Part shown: piece by piece, positions 1 to 6,102 of the stretch
How positions within the stretch are numbered: the first letter of the stretch is position 1
Layout of the letters: each line of letters opens with the position of its first letter
Source: an uncultured Actinomycetospora sp.
GTDB lineage: Bacteria > Actinomycetota > Actinomycetes > Mycobacteriales > Pseudonocardiaceae
Direction: 5' to 3'
Assembly (NCBI GenBank): GCA_902805495.1
Contig: CADCTH010000123.1
Coordinates: 1-7,266, forward strand
Length of the DNA: 7,266 nt
The notes under the pieces: model-generated
Databases searched by the model: none
Told to the model about the DNA's origin: nothing
The model's input: only the letters and a program-made list of their open reading frames with translations
Position numbers and translations under genes: made by a program

Positions 1-31
1 AGACGTCGATGCCGGGCAGCGGGGCGTACAC
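1..31 (-). CDS. 5' end of an unidentified leftward gene (partial)
   Basis: Only about ten codons of a leftward reading frame are present before the window ends; they read (M)YAPLPGIDV from a GTG at 31-29. The frame is also open upstream, with possible starts at 61 (GTG), 94 and 103 (ATG). I prefer 31 for two reasons. A GGAGG Shine-Dalgarno sequence lies at 40-36, four bases before that GTG, which is slightly close. The codons between 61 and 32 include CGA, GAA, CCT, CCT, GGA and GGA, which are poor in third-position G/C and unlike real genes here. The product cannot be named. A PLxGIxV opening occurs in some class III CoA-transferases (CaiB/BaiF), but ten residues do not support that. The gene is divergent from the oxidoreductase at 154, and the two share a 122-bp upstream region. 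Confidence 0.5.
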   Translation of the reverse strand, partial: MYAPLPGIDV

Positions 32-141
32 GGGTCCTCCAGGAGGTTCTCGGGTCGTCACGGGGGTCTCACCGGTCCAACCGCGCCCGCTCATCGAACT
101 CATCGGGCAGATTCGTCCGGCAGGGGGGAACGCGTCCCGGA

Positions 142-153
142 TAGGTTGCGGGC
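142..153 (+). promoter_or_regulatory. Candidate -10 element for a leaderless transcript of the oxidoreductase
   Basis: TAGGTT at 142-147 fits the actinobacterial -10 pattern TAnnnT. It ends six bases before the ATG at 154, so the predicted transcription start falls on or next to the A of that ATG. No Shine-Dalgarno sequence precedes the ATG. Leaderless mRNAs with this spacing are common in actinobacteria. No convincing -35 hexamer is visible, which keeps the call tentative. The rest of the divergent gap (32-141) shows no clear operator. Confidence 0.4.
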
Positions 154-1119
154 ATGTTCGCGGTCTACGCCTCCGAGCCCAACGCCGACGACCCGGTCGC
201 CTCCCTCGTGGTGGGTGAGCGGCCCGACCCCGACGTGCCCGACGGCTGGGTACGGGTCAAGGTCGAGGCGGCGAGCCTCAACATGCACGACCTGTGGACG
301 CTGCGCGGCGTCGGGATCAAGGAGGACCAGTTTCCCATGATCCTGGGCTGCGACGGCGCCGGGACGCTCGACGACGGCACCCCCGTGGTCCTGCACTCGC
401 TCATGGGCGACCCGGACTGGAAGGACGACGAGACCCTCGACCCGTCGCGCAAGATGCTCACCGAGTGGGCGCAGGGCAGCTTCGCCGACTACGTGGTCGT
501 GCCGAAGCGCAACGCGCTGCCGCGTCCCGAGGGCATGACGGCCTCGACGGGTGCCGTGATGGGCACGGCGTGGCTGACCGCCTACCGGATGCTGTTCACC
601 AAGTCCGGGCTCCGGGGCGGGCAGACGATGCTCGTGCAGGGCGCCTCGGGCGGCGTGTCCACGGCGCTGATCCAGCTCGGGCGCGCCGCGGGCATGCAGG
701 TCTGGGTCACCGGGCGCACCGACGAGAAGCGCGAGCTGGCCCTGCGCCTGGGCGCGCACCAGGTGTTCGAGTCGAACGCCAAGCTCCCGGGCAAGGTGCA
801 GGCGGTCTTCGAGACCGTCGGCGAGGCGACCTGGAAGCACTCGCTGCGCGCGCTCGTGCCCGGCGGCACCATCGTCTGCTCCGGCGCCACGTCCGGCTTC
901 GCGCCCAGCGCCGACCTGGCCCAGGTGTTCTTCCTGCAGAAGAACGTGGTCGGCTCGACGATGGGCACGCTCGCCGAGCTGCGCGACCTGCTCGAGTTCG
1001 TCGCGGCCACGGGCATCGTCCCGGAGATCGGCCAGGAGCTGCCGATGGCCGACGCCGAGGACGGCTTCCAGGCGATGCTCGACGGCAACACCGCCGGCAA
1101 GATCGTCTTCACCCGCTGA
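154..1119 (+). CDS. MDR-superfamily NAD(P)H-dependent oxidoreductase, quinone-reductase-like and zinc-less
   Basis: This 321-residue protein has the medium-chain dehydrogenase/reductase layout. A GroES-like catalytic domain spans roughly residues 1-125 and 285-321, and a Rossmann domain fills the middle. The cofactor loop is VQGASGGV at 161-168, followed by the second strand VWVTGR at 183-188. Family members transfer hydride between NAD(P)H and quinones, enones or alcohols in the cytosol; the substrate here is unknown. Usual zinc-ligand positions are not conserved: residues 43-46 are NMHD, the normal GHE motif is replaced by GCDGAG at 65-70, and the four-cysteine structural zinc loop is missing (the only cysteines are C66 and C242). 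It therefore resembles the zeta-crystallin/quinone oxidoreductase branch, although automatic annotation may say 'zinc-binding dehydrogenase'. The ATG at 154 is supported by the -10 element just upstream and by the family's usual N-terminus. The gene stands alone, converging on the hydrolase with 24 bases between stop codons. Confidence 0.9.
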   Translation: MFAVYASEPNADDPVASLVVGERPDPDVPDGWVRVKVEAASLNMHDLWTLRGVGIKEDQFPMILGCDGAGTLDDGTPVVLHSLMGDPDWKDDETLDPSRKMLTEWAQGSFADYVVVPKRNALPRPEGMTASTGAVMGTAWLTAYRMLFTKSGLRGGQTMLVQGASGGVSTALIQLGRAAGMQVWVTGRTDEKRELALRLGAHQVFESNAKLPGKVQAVFETVGEATWKHSLRALVPGGTIVCSGATSGFAPSADLAQVFFLQKNVVGSTMGTLAELRDLLEFVAATGIVPEIGQELPMADAEDGFQAMLDGNTAGKIVFTR

Positions 1120-1126
1120 CCCCCAT

Positions 1127-1166
1127 GTGAGCGATCTTTGGGCCTATAGGCCCAAAGATCGCTCAC
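1127..1166. terminator. Perfect 40-bp palindrome between convergent genes, likely bidirectional terminator
   Basis: The arm GTGAGCGATCTTTGGGCC (1127-1144) is followed by TATA and then its exact reverse complement (1149-1166). TATA is itself self-complementary, so all 40 bases are symmetric about 1146/1147. It starts seven bases after the oxidoreductase stop and covers the last codons and the TAG stop of the hydrolase on the other strand. Position and symmetry suit a terminator for both convergent transcripts. Neither side carries a T-tract, as is common for actinobacterial hairpin terminators. It is visibly less GC-rich than its surroundings (22 of 40 bases are G or C), so it may be an inserted repeat rather than sequence that evolved in place. 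Confidence 0.75.
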
Positions 1167-2010
1167 GGAGGAAGGCGAGCAGCGTCGACGTGATGGTGTC
1201 GGCGTCGCGGACCGGCAGCCAGTGGTCGCCGCCGGGCACCGGGACGTAGGTGAACGGGCCGTCGAGGTAGCGGCCCGAGTCCGCCATCTGCGCCTCGCCG
1301 AGCGCGACGTCGGCCCCGCCGAGCATGCCCAGCACCGGGATCGTGAGCCGCGGCAGCCCCAGCGGGCTCTCGTCGACGAACGTGCGCGGGTCGATGTTGG
1401 CGCGGTACCAGGACAGCCCGGCGGCCAGCGCGCCCGGCCGGGCGAGGTCGGCGATCTGGGTCTGCACGAGGGCGTCGTCGGGCGCCCGCCCGGGGTGCAG
1501 CCACCGGCGCAGCAGCGCCCAGTCGTCCGCGGGCAGGACCTCCTCGGCCACCCCGGGGAACTGGAACCACAGCATGTACCAGGACAGGGCGCGCTGCTCG
1601 AGGCCCGCGGCGCGGAACGCCTCGGGGTGCCCGACGGCGAGGGCGGCGTAGCGGGTGACGCGGTCGCTGCGCATCGCGAGCGCCCACCCCACGACCGAGC
1701 CGAAGTCGTGCCCGGCCACCGCCGCGCGCTCGACCCCGCGCTCGTCGAGCAGCGCCAGCACGTCGGCCACGGAGTGGTGGATCCGGTACGACGCGACGTC
1801 CTCGGGTCGGTCGCTGTCGCCGAACCCGCGCAGATCGGGCGCGATCACCCGGTACCCGGCGGCCACGAGGGCCTCGATCTGGGCGCGCCACAGCGTCGCG
1901 CGGTCGGGGAAGCCGTGCAGCAGCACCACCGCCGGCACCGCCCCCGCGTCGAGCACCGACAGCGTGATGTCCGGCAGGGCGACGCGGACGGGCGCGGGGA
2001 GGGCGGTCAC
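1144..2010 (-). CDS. Alpha/beta hydrolase with Asp nucleophile, epoxide-hydrolase-like
   Basis: This 288-residue enzyme has the complete catalytic apparatus of the epoxide hydrolase/haloalkane dehalogenase branch of the alpha/beta-hydrolase fold. The oxyanion-hole motif HGFP is at 32-35. The nucleophile elbow GHDFGS (100-105) places Asp102 as nucleophile, where esterases have Ser. The acid is probably Asp234 (GGAD) and the base His263 (GGDHW). Two cap-domain tyrosines, Tyr145 (SWYMLWFQFPG) and Tyr202 (LSWYRAN), sit where epoxide hydrolases hold the ring-opening pair. Epoxide hydrolysis to a diol is therefore more likely than dehalogenation; the substrate is unknown. There is no signal peptide. 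The GTG start at 2010-2008 overlaps the upstream TGA as GTGA. No Shine-Dalgarno sequence precedes it, which points to translational coupling with the flavoprotein. The final residues RERSLGL and the stop lie in the 40-bp palindrome and use CGA, TCT, TTG and CTA codons, atypical here, so the tail may be borrowed. Confidence 0.9.
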   Translation of the reverse strand: MTALPAPVRVALPDITLSVLDAGAVPAVVLLHGFPDRATLWRAQIEALVAAGYRVIAPDLRGFGDSDRPEDVASYRIHHSVADVLALLDERGVERAAVAGHDFGSVVGWALAMRSDRVTRYAALAVGHPEAFRAAGLEQRALSWYMLWFQFPGVAEEVLPADDWALLRRWLHPGRAPDDALVQTQIADLARPGALAAGLSWYRANIDPRTFVDESPLGLPRLTIPVLGMLGGADVALGEAQMADSGRYLDGPFTYVPVPGGDHWLPVRDADTITSTLLAFLRERSLGL

Positions 2011-3992
2011 GCCGAGAGCCGGCCGGCAGCGGGCACGACCTGGGCGAGCACGGCGCGGGCGACCGCGTCGTTGGCGCGGAAGCTCAGCGCGTTGGTGTTC
2101 GGGCGGGTGAACGCGCCGGGGATGCGCACGTTGGTGTGCGGGCCGATCGCGAAGCGGGTCGGGTGGGCCTCGCCGTCGTCGTCCACCAGGCGGTAGTCCG
2201 ACGGGCGCACGCGCACCAGCCCGGTGTGGTGCAGCACCACGGCGCCCTCGCCGTGCGCCACGGCCGCGTCGGCCGAGCGCACCGCCGACGAGCACGCCTG
2301 CGTCGGGCAGCCCCCGCCGAGGTCGAGGACCTCCTCGTCGAGCTGGCCGTCGGCGTGCAGGGCGGCGAGCATCGGGTCGGCGCTGCCGCTCACGCTCGGC
2401 GCGGGCAGGCGGGCCTCGACGAACGTGCGCGCCTCGACCTCGACGCCGTCGAGGCTGTCGCTGCGCGCCCGGAACACCCCGGCGTCGCCGTCCGCCTCGA
2501 CCACCAGCCCGGCGCCGAGGAAGCGCACGTACCCGGCGCGCGAGAGCGCGAGCAGCTGGCGCAGGCGCGGTCCGGGCGGGCCGCTGGCCAGCGAGCTGAA
2601 CAGGTTCTGCCACCACGACAGGTCCCGCGCGCGCGAGGCGGGGGTCAGCGCGTCGGTGCCCGCCAGCTCCGTGACCTGGGCGAACACGCTGAGCAGGGCC
2701 ACGAACGCCCCGAGCTCGGCGGTGTAGCGCTCGTCCACGTGGCGGGCGAGGTCGTCGGCGATGTACTCGCGCAGCGCCCGCTGCAGGGCGTCCGGGTCGT
2801 CGACGCAGAGGTCGCGCAGCGGGCGGTCGATGCGCTCGAAGTCGAGGTGGTCGTCGGGGTCCGGCACCGACGACGCGATCAGCTCGGTGCGGGCGTCGGA
2901 GTACCAGTCGAGCTCGGCGTACGCCGCGGCGAACGCGTCCCACGTGCCGTGCACGCGGTAGGGGTGGCCGTGGAAGAGCTCGTGGTAGTAGCCCCAGCCG
3001 ACCTCCTTGGCCATCAGCGGCCACACGTCGCGGCGCAGGTCGATCCCGCCGCGGCGCACGAAACCCGCGACGTCGTCGGGGCCCAGGAAGCGCGGCAGCG
3101 GCGGGCGCGGTCCGCGCAGCGCGTACTCGGTCTTCGCGTGGTACGGCACCCCGCGCCCGGAGCCGACGTGCAGCACGGGCTCGCGGCCGGACGGGACGTA
3201 GCGCAGCCGGCCGTCGGGGCCGTCGGGCGCGAACCCGCCCCCGCGGCCCTCGAACAGCAGCACGACGAGGTCGACGAACGCGAGGCCCATGCCGCGGGCG
3301 ATCACCGTCTCGCCGGCCGGGATGTGGTCGAGGTCGGTGTCGGTGGTCTGCTCGGGCGGGAAGTAGCGCAGCCCGTGCGCGACGGCGAAGGCGACGAGGT
3401 CCTGCTCGTCGGGGGTGGGGTCGGCGTCGAGGTGGCCGCTCGCCAGCACCAGGGCGTCGGCGTCGAGCTCCTCGCCGGTCGCCAGCCGCACGCGCTGCGG
3501 CGAGCCGCCGACGAGCCCGACCGCCCGCGTGCGGTGCCGGTGGGCGTGCACCCCGGCGGGCAGGGTCGCCTCGACGTGGCGCAGCACCCAGTCCAGGTAG
3601 TGGCTCTGCAGGCGCCGGGTGGCGAACGTCGCGGGGCCCAGCGCGCGGAGCTCGTCACCGACGGGGCCGGGCGGCACCGACTCGCCGGGCAGCCGACCCT
3701 CGCGCACCTGCTGCGCCCACTCGTAGAGCGACGGACCCGGGACGATCGGCCCGTCGCAGCGGACGCTGTCGTCGGTGAACATCGTGACGTCGGCCGCCAT
3801 GGAGTTCATCCACAGCAGCGACGACTGCTCGTGACGCCAGATGCGTCCCGCGCCGGGTGGGTAGGGGTCGACGAGGTGGACGTCGAGCTCGGCGCCCGGA
3901 CCGACCCCGAACTCGCCGGCGCTGGCGGCCAGGCGCTCGAGCACGCCCGCCCCGCGCGGGCCCGCCCCCACGACCACGACCGACCGTCGCAT
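2007..3992 (-). CDS. Large FAD/NAD(P)-binding protein, putative flavin oxidoreductase
   Basis: This 661-residue soluble protein begins with a Rossmann dinucleotide-binding motif, VVVVGAGPRGAG at 5-16 (GxGxxG at 9-14). It resembles the family of large actinobacterial FAD-NAD(P)-binding proteins (the NAD_binding_9 type, by recall). Other recognisable parts are DPYPPGAGRIWR (42-53), the strand LVLASGH (181-187) that usually closes the first FAD-binding domain, a second glycine-rich loop in VIARGMGLAFVD (230-241), PSGREP (267-272), and near the C-terminus NTNALSFRANDAVARAVL (632-649). The reaction is not established for this family. FAD-dependent oxidation or monooxygenation is an inference from the fold. 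The ATG at 3992-3990 is well supported: GGGAGGA at 4005-3999 lies six bases upstream and the GxGxxG motif starts at the usual distance. It is first in an operon with the hydrolase, with a four-base GTGA overlap. It has no predicted membrane segment and no obvious damage. Confidence 0.85.
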   Translation of the reverse strand: MRRSVVVVGAGPRGAGVLERLAASAGEFGVGPGAELDVHLVDPYPPGAGRIWRHEQSSLLWMNSMAADVTMFTDDSVRCDGPIVPGPSLYEWAQQVREGRLPGESVPPGPVGDELRALGPATFATRRLQSHYLDWVLRHVEATLPAGVHAHRHRTRAVGLVGGSPQRVRLATGEELDADALVLASGHLDADPTPDEQDLVAFAVAHGLRYFPPEQTTDTDLDHIPAGETVIARGMGLAFVDLVVLLFEGRGGGFAPDGPDGRLRYVPSGREPVLHVGSGRGVPYHAKTEYALRGPRPPLPRFLGPDDVAGFVRRGGIDLRRDVWPLMAKEVGWGYYHELFHGHPYRVHGTWDAFAAAYAELDWYSDARTELIASSVPDPDDHLDFERIDRPLRDLCVDDPDALQRALREYIADDLARHVDERYTAELGAFVALLSVFAQVTELAGTDALTPASRARDLSWWQNLFSSLASGPPGPRLRQLLALSRAGYVRFLGAGLVVEADGDAGVFRARSDSLDGVEVEARTFVEARLPAPSVSGSADPMLAALHADGQLDEEVLDLGGGCPTQACSSAVRSADAAVAHGEGAVVLHHTGLVRVRPSDYRLVDDDGEAHPTRFAIGPHTNVRIPGAFTRPNTNALSFRANDAVARAVLAQVVPAAGRLSA

Positions 3993-4015
3993 CGTCCGTC
4001 CTCCCGCCGTGCGCG

Positions 4016-4069
4016 TCCGCGCTCGTGCCTGATTATCCGCGCCGGAGCACGGTCAAGCACGAGCGCGGA
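4016..4069. repeat. 13-bp inverted repeat with a 28-base loop between helicase and flavoprotein genes
   Basis: TCCGCGCTCGTGC at 4016-4028 is exactly complementary in reverse to 4057-4069. On the leftward strand the first arm starts four bases after the helicase stop codon, so a long hairpin could end the helicase transcript, although no T-tract follows. The loop contains promoter-like hexamers for the next operon, and the inner arm covers its predicted transcription start. The arms may therefore be paired operator sites rather than, or as well as, a terminator. Arm centres are 41 bases apart, close to four helical turns. Confidence 0.6.
4032..4056 (-). promoter_or_regulatory. Candidate promoter of the flavoprotein-hydrolase operon
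   Basis: On the leftward strand TTGACC (4056-4051) matches a -35 hexamer and GATAAT (4037-4032) matches five of six -10 bases. This is the most AT-rich spot in the gap. The spacer between them is only 13 bases, well short of the usual 16-18, so the two hexamers may not work as a pair; the -10 alone could serve. A start near 4025 would give a leader of about 33 bases, carrying the flavoprotein's Shine-Dalgarno sequence. Confidence 0.35.
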
Positions 4070-4073
4070 GCCG

Positions 4074-5957
4074 TCAGCGGCGCTTGGGACCGCGGCTCGG
4101 GCGCGGGGACACGGTCGCGGCCTCGGCACCCGACGCGCGGCGCAGGCCCATCGGGCGGCCGGCGACGCGGGCGCGCTGCAGGCGCTTGACCACGTGGCCC
4201 GGCACGTCGGCGGGCAGCTCGACCAGCGTGTGGTCGGTGCGGATGTCGATGTGCCCGATGTGCTGCGAGTCGAGCCCCGCCTCGTTGGCGATGGCGCCGA
4301 CGATCGCGCCCGGCCGCACGCGCTGGTTGTGGCCGACCTCGATGCGGTAGGTGTCGGTGCCCGAGCCCACGGTCCACTCGGGGGCCTTGCCGCCGCGGCC
4401 CTGGCCGCGGTCCGGCTTGCCCTCGCGCGGCGGCCGCTTGTCAGCGCGCGGCGACGGGGCCGGCAGGTCCTCGACCAGCAGCGGCTTGGTGCCCTGGACC
4501 ATCTTGGCCAGCGCGGCGGCCAGCTCGAGGGGGTCCGCACCGGTCTCGGCGACGTAGTCGCCGACGATGCCGCGGAACACGTCCATCGGGTCGCCGCCGG
4601 TGACGGTGCCGTCCAGCGTGCCGGTGATGCGCTCGGCGAAGCGGCGCTTGCGCACCGCGTTCACCTCGTCGGTGCCCGGCACCGACATCTCCTCGGCCTT
4701 CTGCTTGGTGACCGACTCGATCATCCGCATGGTGCGGATCTGGCCGCGCGTGACGAACGAGATCGCGTCGCCGCTGCGCCCGGCCCGGCCGGTGCGGCCG
4801 ATGCGGTGGACGTAGGACTCGCTGTCCGGCGGCAGGTCGTGGTTGACCACGAGCGAGATGCGGTCGACGTCGAGCCCGCGGGCCGCGACGTCGGTGGCCA
4901 CCAGCACGTCGATCTCGCCGGCGCGCAGGTCGGCGATGGTCTTCTCCCGCTGGGGCTGGGAGAGGTCGCCCGAGATCGCGACCGCCGCGAACCCGCGGCG
5001 GTTGAGGGCGTCGGTGACGTCGGTGGTGTTCTGCCGCGTGCGGACGAACACCAGGCAGGCGTCGAAGTCCTCGACCTGCAGGATGCGCGCCAACGAGTCG
5101 GCCTTGAGCCGCTCGGGCACGACGACGTAGCGCTGGCGGGTGTTGATGCCCGTCTGCGTCTTCGACTTGATCGACACCTCGGCCGGGGCGTTGAGGTGGC
5201 GCCGCGAGACCTCGCGGATGGCGCCGGGCATCGTCGCCGAGAACAGCGCCACCTGGCGGTCGGCGGGCAGCAGCTCGAAGATGCGCTCGACCTCTTCGAG
5301 GAAGCCCATCTGCAGCATCTCGTCGGCCTCGTCGAGCACGAAGTGCGCGACGTCGCGGAGGTCGAGGGTGCCCTTCTCGAGGTGGTCGGCGACGCGGCCG
5401 GGCGTGCCGACGACGATCTGGCCGCCGCGGCGCAGCCCGTGCAGCTGCGGGCCGTAGGGCGCGCCGCCGTAGAGCTGGACGACGCCCAGCCCGGGCACGC
5501 CGGCGCCGAGGCGCTCGAGGGCCTCGGCGACCTGGATCGCCAGCTCACGCGTCGGCGTGAGGACGAGGGCCTGCACGTGCTTCTGCGCCGGGTCGACCGC
5601 CGAGAGCATCGGCAGGGCGAACGCGGCGGTCTTGCCGGTGCCGGTCTGCGCCAGGCCCAGGACGTCGCGTCCGGCCAGCAGGAGCGGGATCGTCTCGGTC
5701 TGGATCGGGGTGGGGGTGTCGAACCCGGACTCGACCAGGGTCGGCAGCAGGCGCTCGGCCACGCCCAGCGCGGCGAACGCGGAGCCGGGGGCCGGCTCCT
5801 CGTCGGCGACGTCCTCGTCGACCTCGTCGGTCGCGTCGGGGGTCTCGGTGACGGAGGCCTCCTCGGCGGACGGGGCGTCCGCGGGGCTCTCGTCGGAGGG
5901 GCTGATCACGTCGACGAGCTCGACGTCGTGATCGGAAAGGACAGCAGCGTTTGTCAC
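4074..5957 (-). CDS. deaD: DEAD-box ATP-dependent RNA helicase, DeaD/CsdA type
   Basis: This 627-residue helicase unwinds or remodels RNA duplexes using ATP; the family acts in ribosome assembly, mRNA turnover and cold adaptation. All core motifs are present: Q motif GFDTPTPIQ (78-86), motif I AQTGTGKT (103-110), Ia PTRELA (135-140), Ib TPGR (185-188), II DEAD (209-212), III SAT (240-242), V ARGLDVD (359-365) and VI HRIGRTGRAG (384-393). A DbpA/CsdA-type RNA-binding domain follows at about 527-603, after a basic, proline-rich linker (500-525). The protein ends in a basic tail, PRPSRGPKRR. Residues 1-58 form a strongly acidic, probably disordered extension. The start is GTG at 5957-5955, preceded by a weak GAAAGAG (5968-5962). 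The gene follows lepA on the same strand after 145 bases and has its own candidate promoter and a foldable leader. The symbol rests on domain layout; cshA/csdA naming would fit equally well. Confidence 0.93.
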   Translation of the reverse strand: MTNAAVLSDHDVELVDVISPSDESPADAPSAEEASVTETPDATDEVDEDVADEEPAPGSAFAALGVAERLLPTLVESGFDTPTPIQTETIPLLLAGRDVLGLAQTGTGKTAAFALPMLSAVDPAQKHVQALVLTPTRELAIQVAEALERLGAGVPGLGVVQLYGGAPYGPQLHGLRRGGQIVVGTPGRVADHLEKGTLDLRDVAHFVLDEADEMLQMGFLEEVERIFELLPADRQVALFSATMPGAIREVSRRHLNAPAEVSIKSKTQTGINTRQRYVVVPERLKADSLARILQVEDFDACLVFVRTRQNTTDVTDALNRRGFAAVAISGDLSQPQREKTIADLRAGEIDVLVATDVAARGLDVDRISLVVNHDLPPDSESYVHRIGRTGRAGRSGDAISFVTRGQIRTMRMIESVTKQKAEEMSVPGTDEVNAVRKRRFAERITGTLDGTVTGGDPMDVFRGIVGDYVAETGADPLELAAALAKMVQGTKPLLVEDLPAPSPRADKRPPREGKPDRGQGRGGKAPEWTVGSGTDTYRIEVGHNQRVRPGAIVGAIANEAGLDSQHIGHIDIRTDHTLVELPADVPGHVVKRLQRARVAGRPMGLRRASGAEAATVSPRPSRGPKRR

Positions 5958-5990
5958 AGATCTCTTTCAGGAAGGGTACGGCGGACACGT

Positions 5991-6042
5991 GAGCTGTCCG
6001 CGGACCCGGTGACACGCAGGGTCCTTCCCAGGCCGACAGCTC
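5991..6042 (-). promoter_or_regulatory. Nested stem structure in the helicase 5' leader
   Basis: On the leftward strand GAGCTGTC (6042-6035) pairs exactly with GACAGCTC (5998-5991). Inside it GGACCC (6024-6019) pairs with GGGTCC (6007-6002) around an 11-base loop. Both stems end 33 bases before the GTG start, so they would form in the untranslated leader if transcription begins near 6049. Some bacterial DEAD-box helicase genes are controlled through long, structured leaders, which makes a regulatory role plausible, but this is inference. The structure could instead help end lepA transcription. Confidence 0.4.
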
Positions 6043-6051
6043 GGCGCTGAC

Positions 6052-6078
6052 AACCAGTCTACGCGAGCGGTTGTTCCC
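6052..6078 (-). promoter_or_regulatory. Candidate promoter upstream of the helicase
   Basis: On the leftward strand TAGACT at 6061-6056 fits the actinobacterial -10 pattern TAnnnT and would start transcription near 6049. Overlapping it, GGGAAC (6078-6073) and GTT (6054-6052) are separated by exactly 18 bases, the arrangement of promoters read by SigR/SigH-type stress sigma factors (GGGAAT-N18-GTT). The two readings compete; sequence alone does not decide between housekeeping and stress control. It lies 24 bases beyond the lepA stop. Confidence 0.35.
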
Positions 6079-6102
6079 GGCCGATCACCGGCGCCCGTCG
6101 CG

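Noticed and set aside
32..103. Longer N-terminus for the divergent gene from the ATG at 103 or 94 or the GTG at 61
   Set aside because: The ATG starts lack Shine-Dalgarno sequences, and the codons just upstream of 31 have poor third-position G/C, unlike coding sequence here. Kept only as an alternative.
126..138. Imperfect palindrome GGGAACGCGTCCC upstream of the oxidoreductase
   Set aside because: Only the central ACGCGT and two flanking pairs match; this is expected by chance in GC-rich DNA.
100..840. A 246-codon leftward frame opposite the oxidoreductase
   Set aside because: The sense strand carries a clear MDR enzyme over its whole length. The antisense product is low-complexity Arg/Gly/His-rich, typical of GC-driven open frames.
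582..1166. A leftward frame starting in the palindrome (VSDLWAYRPKDRS...)
   Set aside because: It is antisense to the oxidoreductase and recognisable as a shadow; the opening residues are just the palindrome read in a spare frame.
2011..3024. Extension of the hydrolase frame about 1 kb upstream of its GTG start
   Set aside because: That stretch lies inside the flavoprotein gene in another frame and translates to Arg/Pro/Gly-rich noise. Hydrolase homology begins just after the GTG at 2010.
2136..6050. A 1304-codon open frame on the plus strand, antisense to the flavoprotein and helicase
   Set aside because: It is codon-in-register with both leftward genes, so it stays open simply because they avoid TTA, CTA and TCA codons. 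It crosses two recognised genes and the translation is low-complexity Arg/Ala/Val/Gly without any known domain.
6076..6094. Small GCCG-gtgat-CGGC hairpin after lepA as a terminator
   Set aside because: A four-pair stem without a T-tract is too weak to call.
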